A stretch of 64,000 bases of DNA from Alphaproteobacteria bacterium (GTDB taxonomy: Bacteria; Pseudomonadota; Alphaproteobacteria; Caulobacterales; Caulobacteraceae), in the NCBI GenBank assembly GCA_018820275.1, contig JAHJOO010000033.1, positions 31,114-95,113 on the forward strand. Reading direction: 5' to 3'. A program made the position numbers and the translations under genes. The notes under the pieces are model-generated. The model was not told where the DNA came from, did no database searches, and saw only the letters and a program-made list of their open reading frames with translations. Positions 7,839-16,936 of the stretch are shown piece by piece (positions within the stretch are counted from its first letter, which is position 1; each line of letters opens with the position of its first letter).

Positions 7839-9458
7839 ATGTCCGCATCCCATCTCGCCGTCGAAGATCCCCGCCGCGCCCGCGCCTGGCTGAAGGCGCA
7901 GGGACGTCCGGCGCAGGCGAGCCTCGGCCGCGCGGCGGCCCTGACGGTGCTGGACGCGGCCCCCGCCGTCGGCTTCGCGGCCGGCCTGGCCTGGGCGATC
8001 TCCGCCTTCGACGACGGCCTGCTGGCCATGATCCCGGGTCTGGGCGTGGCTCTCATCTCGCTCGGCGCGCGCGGGCTTCTGGCCGGCCAGGCGCTTCTGG
8101 CCGGCGGCCGGGCCGCGGCCGAGGTCAAGGCGTCGGTCCGGTCCCGCGCCCTGGCCTCGCTCTTCGCCGGCCGGGCCGTGCCGCTGTCGACGGCCATGGA
8201 GGGGGTCGAGGCCCTGGACGGGCACTATGCCCGCTTCGAGCCCGCGCGGGTTTCCGCCTCGGTTACGCCGCTCCTGCTGATCGCGGTGGCCGCACTCGCC
8301 AGCCCCGTCGCGGCGGGCATTCTCCTGTTCACCCTGATCCCCTTCGTGCTGGGCATGGCGCTGGCGGGCACCGCCGCGGCGGGCGAGAGCCGGCGCCAGT
8401 TCGCCGCCCTGTCGCGCCTGTCGGGCCTGTTCGTCGACCGGGTCCGCGCCCTGCCCGCGGTTCTGGCCTTCCAGGCCGAGGACCGCGTCACGCACGACGT
8501 GGCCACGGCCTCGGAAGACCTCCAGAGGCGCACGGCCCGTGTGCTGCGCGTGGCCTTCACCTCGTCCGCGGTGCTGGAGTTCTTCTCGGCGCTGTCGGTG
8601 GCCCTGGTGGCGGTCTACTGCGGCTTCAACCTGCTGCGCCTGCTGCCCTTCCCGGTCCCCGAGACGCTGGACCTTGGGCGGGCCTTCTTCGTTCTCGCCC
8701 TCGCGCCTGAAGTCTACGCGCCCCTGCGCCGGCTCGCCGCCGCCTATCATGACCGTCAGGCCGCCGAGGCGACCCAGCACACGCTGGAGGACGCCGTCCC
8801 CGCGGTCTGCCCGTCGCCCGCCGCGACGGTCGCCGCCCTGCCCCGCACGCCGCCGGCCATCCGGTTCGACGGCGTCACCATCCGCTACGGTTCGGCGCCG
8901 CCGGCCGTCCTCCGGTTCGACCTTGACGTCCGGCCCGGCCAGACCGTGGTGCTGACCGGGGCCAGCGGTGCCGGCAAGAGCAGCCTGCTTCACGCCCTCC
9001 TGGGCATCGCCCCGGTGACGGAGGGGCGGATCCTGATCGACGGCCGCCCTATGGCGGAGCTGGGGTGCCTCGCCGGATCGGTTGCCTGGGCCAGCCAGGC
9101 GCCGGTGATCGTGCCCGGAACCCTGGGCGAGAACATCGCCGTGGCCGACCGGTCCGCCTGCCGCCGTCGGCTGATGGCCGCTGCGGCCGCGGCCGGGCTG
9201 AAGGGCGACCTCGACCGCCGGCTGGACGAACGGGGCGGCGGCCTGTCCGGCGGGGAGACGCGCCGGCTTGCCCTGGCCCGGGCCCTCCTCAAGGACGCGC
9301 CGGTGCTGCTGCTCGACGAGCCGACGGCCGACCTTGACCGGGACGCCGAACGCGCCCTGATCGAGGTGATCCGCCGCGCGGCGGCGGGCCGGACGACCCT
9401 GATCGCCACCCACTCCGCCGCCGTGACGGCCCTCGCCGATCGGGTGGTGCGGCTGTGA
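7839..9458 (+). CDS. cydD: Glutathione/cysteine ABC exporter subunit CydD
   Basis: The 539-residue half-transporter has an N-terminal six-helix domain (about 20-310) and a C-terminal ATPase with Walker A GASGAGKSS, signature LSGGETRRLALARALL and Walker B VLLLDEPTAD. CydDC exports thiols and is required for cytochrome bd assembly, which fits the divergent cydABX. ATG 7839 is preferred over the in-frame TTG at 7791, which would place the FNR box inside the gene. No clear Shine-Dalgarno precedes it, and box spacing suggests the transcript may begin at the ATG itself. The stop overlaps the cydC start (GTGA). Confidence 0.92.
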   Translation: MSASHLAVEDPRRARAWLKAQGRPAQASLGRAAALTVLDAAPAVGFAAGLAWAISAFDDGLLAMIPGLGVALISLGARGLLAGQALLAGGRAAAEVKASVRSRALASLFAGRAVPLSTAMEGVEALDGHYARFEPARVSASVTPLLLIAVAALASPVAAGILLFTLIPFVLGMALAGTAAAGESRRQFAALSRLSGLFVDRVRALPAVLAFQAEDRVTHDVATASEDLQRRTARVLRVAFTSSAVLEFFSALSVALVAVYCGFNLLRLLPFPVPETLDLGRAFFVLALAPEVYAPLRRLAAAYHDRQAAEATQHTLEDAVPAVCPSPAATVAALPRTPPAIRFDGVTIRYGSAPPAVLRFDLDVRPGQTVVLTGASGAGKSSLLHALLGIAPVTEGRILIDGRPMAELGCLAGSVAWASQAPVIVPGTLGENIAVADRSACRRRLMAAAAAAGLKGDLDRRLDERGGGLSGGETRRLALARALLKDAPVLLLDEPTADLDRDAERALIEVIRRAAAGRTTLIATHSAAVTALADRVVRL

Positions 9459-11113
9459 GCGACGTCGCCCGGATCCAGAGTCTGGTCGCGGCAGAGCTCG
9501 GTCGGGAGCGGGGCCGGCTGCGGACCGCCGCGATCGCCGGTGCCGTCGTCGCCGGGGCGGCCGTCGCCCTTCTGGGCCTGTCCGGCTGGTTCATCACCGG
9601 CGCGGCCCTGGCCGGCGTCGCCGGCGCGGGGGCGGTGGCGACCTTCAACTATCTGACCCCCAGCGCGGCGATCCGGCTGTTCGCCATCCTGCGGACCGTG
9701 GCGCGCTACGTCGAGCGCGTGGCCGGTCATGAGGCGGCCCTTGCCGCCCTGTCCCGGCTGCGCCCCGCCCTGTTCCGGGCGTTCGCCGACGGCGCGCCGG
9801 AGGCGGCCCTGGGCCTGTCCGCCGGAGAGGCGTCGGCCCGGCTGGTCGAGGACGTGGACGCGATCCAGACCCTGTTCGTGCGACGCGCGACGCCCTTCGC
9901 CCTCGGGGCCGGCGCCGCCGTCTCGGTCGGTCTGGCCCTCCTCGCGCATCCCCTCTGCGCCGCGGTGGTGGTCCTCGCCATGGCGCTGTCCGTGGGCGGC
10001 GCCCACCGGATCGCCCGACGTGGGGCCGAGCCGGCGGGGATGCGGATCCAGGAGGCTCTCGGCCGGCTGAAGGGAACCTCCACCGCCCTGGCGGGGGCGG
10101 CGCCGGAGCTGCGCGCCTATGGTCTCGAAGGTTGGGCCGAGGCCGCGGTCTCTCGTGAGGCGGCCGCCCTGGACCAGGCCCGGCTCGCGGCGCGCGAGGC
10201 GGAGGGCCGGCTCCAGGCCTGGCAGAGTGCCTGCCTCGCCTTCGGCGCGGTCGGCGCCCTGGCGGCGGCGGCCTGGGGTGGCGCGCCGATGCCGATGGCG
10301 GCGCTGGCGGCACTGGTGGCCGTGACCGGCGTCGAGGCGGCCGGCGGCTTGGCACAGGCCCTCCTGCACAACGGCGCGGCCAAGGCAGCTCTCGGGCGGC
10401 TGGACCGGCTGATTGCGGAGCCCGCGGCGTCCGGACGCGTCGCGCCGACCGACGCCCGCATCGCGGTGGCGGATCTGGACCTCGACCTCCACCCGCCGGC
10501 GCGGCTGGGCCTCGTCGGGCCTTCGGGATGCGGCAAGACCTCGCTCATCGAGCGTCTGATGCTGCTGCGCACGCCGCTCGTGGGAGAGGCGCGTCTGGGC
10601 GGCGTCCCGACCGAGATCGCGGACGTCGCGTCCGTTCGGGCCCGCTTCGCCTATGCGGCGCAGAAGACAAGCCTGCTGGACGGTTCGGTCCGGCAGAACC
10701 TCGCCCTCGCCGGCCCGGTCGTGACGGACGGCGAGATGTGGTCGGCGCTGGCGGACGCGGCCCTCGCCGGACGCGTGCGGGACTCCGGCCTCGGTCTCGA
10801 CATGCCGGTCGGACCCGGCGGCCTCGGTCTGTCCGGCGGCGAGCGGCGTCGGTTGACCCTGGCCCGGGCCTACCTGCGGCCGGCCTCGTGGCTGATCCTG
10901 GACGAGCCGACGGAGGGTCTGGACGCGGCGACCGAGGCGCAGGTCCTCGCGCGGCTGGATGCGCGGCTCCGGCGGACCGGCCAGGGGCTGATCATGGTCA
11001 GCCATCGCGCCGCCGGCCTCACGATCTGCGACCAGGTCGTCCGGATCGGCGGGCGCGAGGACGGGGCCGCCTCCGCAGCCGCCGCGCGCGCCACCCGCAG
11101 GGAGCCGGCCTAG
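9455..11113 (+). CDS. cydC: Glutathione/cysteine ABC exporter subunit CydC
   Basis: This 552-residue partner of CydD starts at GTG 9455, overlapping the cydD stop by four bases. The N-terminal membrane domain carries the CydC-typical LLGLSGWFITGAALAG. The ATPase has Walker A GPSGCGKTS, signature LSGGERRRLTLARAYL and Walker B LILDEPTEGLD. The gene ends convergently with the FNR-type regulator, and the two stop codons share the palindrome CTAG at 11110-11113. Confidence 0.93.
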   Translation: MSDVARIQSLVAAELGRERGRLRTAAIAGAVVAGAAVALLGLSGWFITGAALAGVAGAGAVATFNYLTPSAAIRLFAILRTVARYVERVAGHEAALAALSRLRPALFRAFADGAPEAALGLSAGEASARLVEDVDAIQTLFVRRATPFALGAGAAVSVGLALLAHPLCAAVVVLAMALSVGGAHRIARRGAEPAGMRIQEALGRLKGTSTALAGAAPELRAYGLEGWAEAAVSREAAALDQARLAAREAEGRLQAWQSACLAFGAVGALAAAAWGGAPMPMAALAALVAVTGVEAAGGLAQALLHNGAAKAALGRLDRLIAEPAASGRVAPTDARIAVADLDLDLHPPARLGLVGPSGCGKTSLIERLMLLRTPLVGEARLGGVPTEIADVASVRARFAYAAQKTSLLDGSVRQNLALAGPVVTDGEMWSALADAALAGRVRDSGLGLDMPVGPGGLGLSGGERRRLTLARAYLRPASWLILDEPTEGLDAATEAQVLARLDARLRRTGQGLIMVSHRAAGLTICDQVVRIGGREDGAASAAAARATRREPA

Positions 11114-11847
11114 GTCTCGCCCTCGGCAATGGCGCGCAGCCGCCCCGGCCGCTCGATGCTCACCTCGTTCAGCGAAACCAGCCGGATCACGCCCTGGCCC
11201 TTGAGCTTCGTCAGGACGCGGCTGACCGTCTCGATGGTCAGACCCAGATAGTCCGCGATCTCTCCGCGCGTCATCGGCAGCCGGACCCGGCCGGCCGCGG
11301 TGGGGCGCAGGGGGTCGTGCGAGGGCAGGTCCAGCAGGAACGACGCCAGCCGCTCCTGCGCCGTCTTGCGGCCCAGCAGCAGCATCTGGCTCTGCGCCGC
11401 CGCCAGTTCGTGCCGGGCCCGGTCCAGCAGGGCGCGCTCGAGCGCGGGGCTCGCGTGGACCAGGGCGTTGTACTCGGCGCGCCGGAAGCGGCAGGCGGTC
11501 GACGCCTCGATCGCCTCCGCCGTGAACAGATGCTGGTCTCCGCCGGCCAGCCCGAGGAAGTCCCCGGCGAAGAGGAACCCCGTGATCTGCCGCCGGCCAT
11601 CGGGCAGCAGCTTGTAGACCCGCACCGACCCCGAGGTGACGTTGAACAGGAACTCGGCCGGCTCGCCTTCGTGGGCCAGCGGCTGTCCGGCGGCGAAGGT
11701 CATCGTCTCCGCCAGGGCGTCCAGCTTGGCCAGATCGGCGGGGCCCAGAAAGCCGCAGACCGAAAAGGCCCGCGCGCCGCAGGACGTGCAGGCCGACTCG
11801 CTGCGACGTCCGGCGCAGTCGGCGGGCAGGCTCTTGAGTTCGATCAT
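11110..11847 (-). CDS. fnrL: FNR/FnrL-type oxygen-sensing transcription regulator
   Basis: The 245-residue Crp-FNR protein has an N-terminal cysteine cluster (C11, C20, C23, C31) and an internal C119. Its C20-x2-C23-x7-C31 plus C119 corresponds to the [4Fe-4S] ligands of FNR, unlike FixK proteins that lack the cluster. The cNMP-like barrel spans about 30-150. The recognition helix reads ETVSR, matching the FNR E-x2-S-R residues that read TTGAT. Four such boxes lie nearby. It lies 55 bases after the cytochrome c gene on the same strand, so it may be transcribed from the FNR box at 12291 and autoregulated. A weak GAGAGG ribosome site precedes ATG 11847. Confidence 0.92.
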   Translation of the reverse strand: MIELKSLPADCAGRRSESACTSCGARAFSVCGFLGPADLAKLDALAETMTFAAGQPLAHEGEPAEFLFNVTSGSVRVYKLLPDGRRQITGFLFAGDFLGLAGGDQHLFTAEAIEASTACRFRRAEYNALVHASPALERALLDRARHELAAAQSQMLLLGRKTAQERLASFLLDLPSHDPLRPTAAGRVRLPMTRGEIADYLGLTIETVSRVLTKLKGQGVIRLVSLNEVSIERPGRLRAIAEGET

Positions 11848-11902
11848 GGCGGCCTCTCGAAGCGCGTCACCCTAGGCGCTGCGGCGCAGGCCGCCAACCG
11901 GG

Positions 11903-12238
11903 TCAGAGCGTCTCCAGATAGGCGACCAGGTCCCGGACCTCGTCGGGGTCGAACACGAACTCCGGCATCGCCGGATGGGCCGTCATCACGCCCTCGGCCA
12001 GGGCCTCCTCCAGCGCGGAGGGCGGATAGCGGTCGGAGAGCGTGCGGAACGGCGGCGCCCGCCGCAGGGGGCTCTCGTCAAGGGGGCCCGTCGCGTGGCA
12101 GCCGCCGCATCGTGCCCGGGCGATCACCGCGCCGCGGGCGGCCGAGCCCGCCGCGTCGTCGGGGGCCCGGAACGGGGGCCGCGGCGCGCAGGCGGCGACG
12201 CAGGCGGCGGCGAGCAGGATCGGCGCGGCGTGTCTCAT
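11903..12238 (-). CDS. Lipoprotein c-type cytochrome
   Basis: The 111-residue product has a lipoprotein signal with two possible lipobox cysteines near residues 13-17 (AAACVAAC), then a single class I heme site CGGCH, and a distal methionine in HPAMPEFVFDPDEVRDLVAYLETL. It is a small electron carrier, membrane-anchored on the periplasmic side. GGAGGTG precedes ATG 12238. An FNR/FixK box is centred 59.5 bases upstream. Its electron partner is unknown; bd oxidases take electrons from quinol, so this cytochrome may serve another enzyme outside the window. Confidence 0.88.
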   Translation of the reverse strand: MRHAAPILLAAACVAACAPRPPFRAPDDAAGSAARGAVIARARCGGCHATGPLDESPLRRAPPFRTLSDRYPPSALEEALAEGVMTAHPAMPEFVFDPDEVRDLVAYLETL

Positions 12239-12290
12239 CTGGCGTGTTCACCTCCGGTTCCCACCCTGGGCCGTCCGGACGGCGGCCGCT

Positions 12291-12304
12291 TTGATCCGGG
12301 TCAA
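12291..12304. promoter_or_regulatory. FNR/FixK box TTGATCCGGGTCAA between cytochrome c and usp genes
   Basis: This is a full match to TTGAT-N4-GTCAA, centred at 12297.5. It lies almost midway: 59.5 bases from the cytochrome start and 61.5 from the usp start. At -41.5 in each direction the leaders would be about 18 and 20 bases. Confidence 0.87.
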
Positions 12305-12358
12305 GGCGCGCGGGGGGCGCCCTGCGTCAAAAGGTGCGCCGGACCAAGGGAGGCCGCC

Positions 12359-13189
12359 GTGGATCTGAAGACGCTTCTGGTGACCGTCGACGCCGACGCG
12401 GCCAGCGCCCCCCGGCTGGCCCTTGCGTGCCGGACGGCGTCCGCGCTCGAGGCTCGCCTCATCGGCGTCGCCGCAGGCGAGACGATCCCGCCCGCGGTGG
12501 CGGACGCCCACCTCGGAGGCGGTCTTTCCGGGGAGATTCTCGAGACCTTCCAGAGCATGGTGGACGAGGAACTCGCGGCACTTCGGTCCCGCTTCGAGGC
12601 AGCCGCCGCGTCGCACCAGGTCGACGCGGTCTGGCGCGGCCGTCCCGGCCCCCCGGCGGACGTAGTGGTCGAGGAGGCGGCCGGCGCGGACCTGATCATC
12701 ACGGGGCGCCGAAGCCCTCTGTGCGACGCCCGCGCCCCGGATCCGGGCGACCTCATCGTCCGGGCGGGCCGTCCGGTGCTGGTCGTTCCCCCGGTGCCGC
12801 CGCGGGATCTCGTCGGCGGGCGGGCCCTTCTGGCCTGGTCGCGGTCGCGGGAGACGCGGCTCGCGATCACCGCCGCGCTTCCCCTGTTGCGCCTGGCCAG
12901 CGAGGTGAAGGTGGTCACGGTCACGTCCGAGCCCTCCTCCACCGGCGTCGAGAAAGATCTGGGGACGCAGATCGACTGGCTCCGGTCCCACGGCGTGGCG
13001 GCCACCTCGGAATGCCGCGCCAGCCTTCAGGGGACGGGCGACGAACTGCTCGACCTCGCCGCCGAGATGGGAGCCGACCTGCTCGTCGCCGGAGGGTACG
13101 GCCATTCGCGAATGCAGGAGTGGGTCTTGGGCGGGGTGACGCGCACGCTCCTCAGCCACGGGGCGACGAGCGTGCTGTTCGCCCACTAG
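12359..13189 (+). CDS. Tandem-domain universal stress protein
   Basis: The 276-residue protein begins at GTG 12359 with AAGGGAGG just before it. It contains two Usp domains (about 1-145 and 150-276). The second ends with the nucleotide-binding loop GGYGHSRMQEWVLGGVTRTLL, close to G-x2-G-x9-G-S/T but with Gly in the last place. Similar tandem Usp proteins are frequent members of FNR/FixK regulons, and the box at 12291 agrees with that. The same frame is open upstream for 384 bases but lacks a start with a ribosome site. Confidence 0.87.
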   Translation: MDLKTLLVTVDADAASAPRLALACRTASALEARLIGVAAGETIPPAVADAHLGGGLSGEILETFQSMVDEELAALRSRFEAAAASHQVDAVWRGRPGPPADVVVEEAAGADLIITGRRSPLCDARAPDPGDLIVRAGRPVLVVPPVPPRDLVGGRALLAWSRSRETRLAITAALPLLRLASEVKVVTVTSEPSSTGVEKDLGTQIDWLRSHGVAATSECRASLQGTGDELLDLAAEMGADLLVAGGYGHSRMQEWVLGGVTRTLLSHGATSVLFAH

Positions 13190-13216
13190 ACCCCGCCCGC
13201 AACAGCAAAGCTCTTG

Positions 13217-13236
13217 CTAACTGACGAGTCAGTTAG
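13217..13236. promoter_or_regulatory. TetR operator CTAACTGACGAGTCAGTTAG
   Basis: A perfect 9+9 inverted repeat with a two-base centre lies 13 bases before the TetR gene. It overlaps a -10-like TAGTAT (13234-13239). The TGAC/GTCA arms are the common pattern for TetR repressors of efflux operons. Confidence 0.83.
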
Positions 13237-13248
13237 TATGGCGGGGTC

Positions 13249-13875
13249 ATGCTTCCCCCGGGCGAACCCAAATTCCGTCGACGTCCGGGTGAACGACCGG
13301 ACGAAATCCTCGCGGCCGCGCTCGAGGTCTTCGCCGAGCGCGGGTTCGCGGCGGCGCGGGTCGAAGAGGTGGCGCGCAGGGCCGGCGTCTCCAAGGGTGC
13401 CGTCTATCTCTATTTCGAGACGAAAGAGGCCCTGTTCCGGGCGGTGGTGACCCAGGCCATCGCGCCCAACCTCCACCAGATGGTGGGGATCGCCGCCGTG
13501 GAGGCCCCGTTCGAACCCACGGTTCGGGCGGTCTTCTCGATGATCTCGCAGCGGATGGCGTCCGACTGGCGCATGAGCGGGGTGGTCAAGCTGGTCATCG
13601 CCGAAAGCCGCAACCAGCCGGAGCTCGCCCGGATCTGGCACGAGGCCATGATCGCGCCGGCTCTCGGGCTCGCCTCGCGCCTGATCGAGGCGGGACAGCG
13701 TCAGGGGGTCGTGCGCCCGGGCGACGCCCGCTACTTCGCCATGGGCCTGATGGGACCGGTTCTTCTCGGCGCGCTCTGGCGCGAGACCTTCGAGCCGATC
13801 GGCGCGGAGCCGGTCCGGATCGATCGCCTGATCTCCCAGCACATCGAGACCTGTTTGAAGGGAATGCGTCCATGA
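13249..13875 (+). CDS. TetR family repressor of the efflux operon
   Basis: The 208-residue protein has an N-terminal helix-turn-helix (VEEVARRAGVSKGAVYLYFETKEALF, about 42-67) and a variable ligand-binding domain. It is the first gene of a four-gene operon with a membrane-fusion protein, ATPase and permease, linked by four-base or shorter overlaps. The palindrome at 13217 is the probable autoregulatory operator. There is no obvious Shine-Dalgarno before ATG 13249. Confidence 0.9.
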   Translation: MLPPGEPKFRRRPGERPDEILAAALEVFAERGFAAARVEEVARRAGVSKGAVYLYFETKEALFRAVVTQAIAPNLHQMVGIAAVEAPFEPTVRAVFSMISQRMASDWRMSGVVKLVIAESRNQPELARIWHEAMIAPALGLASRLIEAGQRQGVVRPGDARYFAMGLMGPVLLGALWRETFEPIGAEPVRIDRLISQHIETCLKGMRP

Positions 13876-14848
13876 GCCGTCCCTGGAAGCCCCTCCTCGG
13901 GGTCGTCGTCGCGCTCGGCGTCACCTCCGCCTTCTGGTGGACGATCGCGCGGAGCGGCGAAGGCCCCCGGGTTCTCACCGGATACGTGGAAGGCGAGCGG
14001 ATCTATCTCGCCGCGCCGAGCGCGGGCCTGGTGGCCGAGATCTATGTCGAGGAAGGCGCGCGCGTCGCCGCGGGGGCCGCCACCTTCCTCATCGATCCCC
14101 GCGAGCGGCGTGCGCAGGTGTCGGGCGCCGAGGCGGCACTGAGCGCGGCCGAGGCGCGCGCCCGGGACGCGCGGAAGGGTCAGCGGGCCGAGGAGCTGTC
14201 GATCATCGACGCCCGACTGGCCGCGGCGGAGGCAACGCTCCGGCAGGCGGAGGTCGAGTTCGGCCGGATCGAGCCGCTCGTTCGTCAGGGCATCTACGCC
14301 CCCGCCCGACTGGATCAGGTCCGGGCCACGCGCGACGCGGCCCGCGCCGAGGTCGCGGCCGTCCGCCGCCAGCGGGAGGTGGCGACGCTGGGCCAGCGGG
14401 AGGATGCGGTCCGCGCCGCGGACGAAGACGCGGCGCAGCGACGGGGAAGCCTGGCTGAGAGCGCGGTGCGACTGACGACCCTGTCGCCCCCCGCGCCCGT
14501 CGACGCGCGGGTCGAGGAAATCTTCTTCCGGCCGGGAGAATACGCCGCCGCGAACCAGCCGGTCATGGCGCTGCTTGCGGACGGCGACGTCAGGATCAGG
14601 TTCTATGTGCCCCAGGCCGAGATGGCCGCCTATCGGCCCGGCGTCACCGTCCGCTTCAGTTGCGACGGCTGCGGCCCCGCCCGCACGGCGCGGATCACCT
14701 GGGTCAGCCCGCGCCCCGAGTTCACCCCGCCGATCCTGTACGGGCGGGGCAGCCGCGACCGGCTGGTGTATCAGGTCGAGGCCCGGCCCGCCGATCCCCG
14801 CAGCCTGAATCCGGGCCTGCCCGTCGACGTCGAGCCCCTGGCGGTCCC

Positions 14849-14852
<4 letters not shown>
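13872..14852 (+). CDS. HlyD-type membrane-fusion protein (YbhG-like)
   Basis: The 326-residue periplasmic adaptor has one N-terminal membrane anchor (about 6-25), a split lipoyl domain, a long coiled coil (about 85-200, many Ala/Arg/Glu heptads) and a beta-barrel region. It overlaps the repressor gene by ATGA. With the following ATPase and permease it matches the YbhG-F-S/R layout of ABC-2 drug exporters. The FSCDGCGPARTA loop, with two cysteines, is a small oddity. Confidence 0.9.
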
Positions 14853-15792
<940 letters not shown>

Positions 15793-15793
<1 letters not shown>

Positions 15794-16920
15794 TGCTGGA
15801 TCCGACGCGCACATGGGCGGTGATGGCCAAGGAGCTGGTGCAGCTGACCCGCGACCGGCTGACCTACGCCATGATCCTGATGCTTCCGATGGTTCAGCTT
15901 CTGCTGTTCGGCTATGCCGTGAACGACGACCCGCGGCATCTGCCCACGGCTGTCCTGGCGCTCGACAACGGGGCCTTCTCCCGCTCGGTCGTGCGGGCGA
16001 TGGAGAACTCGACCTATTTCGACGTCACCCTGATGGCGCGCAGCCAGGCCGAACTCGACCGGGCCATGGAGCGGGGAGAGGTCCAATTCGCGGTGATCAT
16101 CCCGGGAGACTTCACCCGGCGGGTGGTGCGGGGCGACCAGGCCGTCGTCCTCGTGGAGGCCGACGCGTCGGATCCCTCCGCCACCAGCGGCGCGCTCGCC
16201 GCCCTCCAGGGTCTGCCGGAGCGCGCCCTGGCCCGCGACCTGACGGGCCCCCTGGCGCCGCGGGCGAACGGCGCGCCGCCGTTCAGCGTCGTGACCCAGG
16301 CGCGCTACAATCCCGAACAGATCAGCGCCTACAGCGTCGTGCCGGGCCTGCTCGGGGTGATCCTGTCGATGACCCTGGTCATGATGACCTCCCTCGCCAT
16401 GGCCCGGGAACGGGAGCGCGGCACGATGGAAAGCCTGCTGGCGACCCCCGTCCGCCCCCTGGAGGTCATGGTCGGCAAGCTGGCCCCCTATGTGCTGGTC
16501 GGCCTGCTGCAGGCGGGGGTGATCCTGTTTCTCGCGCGCACCCTGTTCCACGTGCCCATGAACGGGGGCTGGGGTGCCCTGGCCTTCGGACTCCTGCTCT
16601 TCATCGTCGGATCCCTGGCGCTCGGGTTTCTGATCTCCACCCTGGCCAAGACCCAGCTCCAGGCGATGCAGATGAGCTTCTTCTACGTCCTGCCGTCGAT
16701 CCTCCTGTCGGGCTTCGTCTTCCCCTTCCGGGGCATGCCCGACTGGGCCCAGGCGCTCGGCACCCTGGTGCCGGTGACCCACTTCCTGCGGGTCGTGCGG
16801 GGGTCTCTGCTCAAGGGCGTCGGCCTCGACAACGCCTGGGGCAGTCTGTCCGCGCTGATGGTGTTCGTCGCCGTCGTCGGCGCGCTGGCCATGCTGCGCT
16901 ACCGCACGACGCTGGACTGA
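15793..16920 (+). CDS. ABC-2 exporter permease (YbhS/YbhR-like)
   Basis: The 375-residue ABC2 membrane protein has TM1 at about 24-44 (YAMILMLPMVQLLLFGYAV), a large periplasmic domain (45-180) and five C-terminal helices including MMTSLAMARERERGTMESLLATPVRP, the ABC-2 signature. Only one permease gene is present, so the transporter is probably a homodimer, unlike the YbhS/YbhR pair. The start overlaps the ATPase stop. It ends 16 bases from the convergent ABC exporter. Confidence 0.93.
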
Positions 16921-16936
16921 GCGCCGCGCCGGACCC

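Noticed and set aside
6132..9413. Single 1093-residue frame spanning cydA and the antisense of cydDC
   Set aside because: Only the cydA part is protein-like; upstream is antisense shadow of cydDC in GC-rich DNA.
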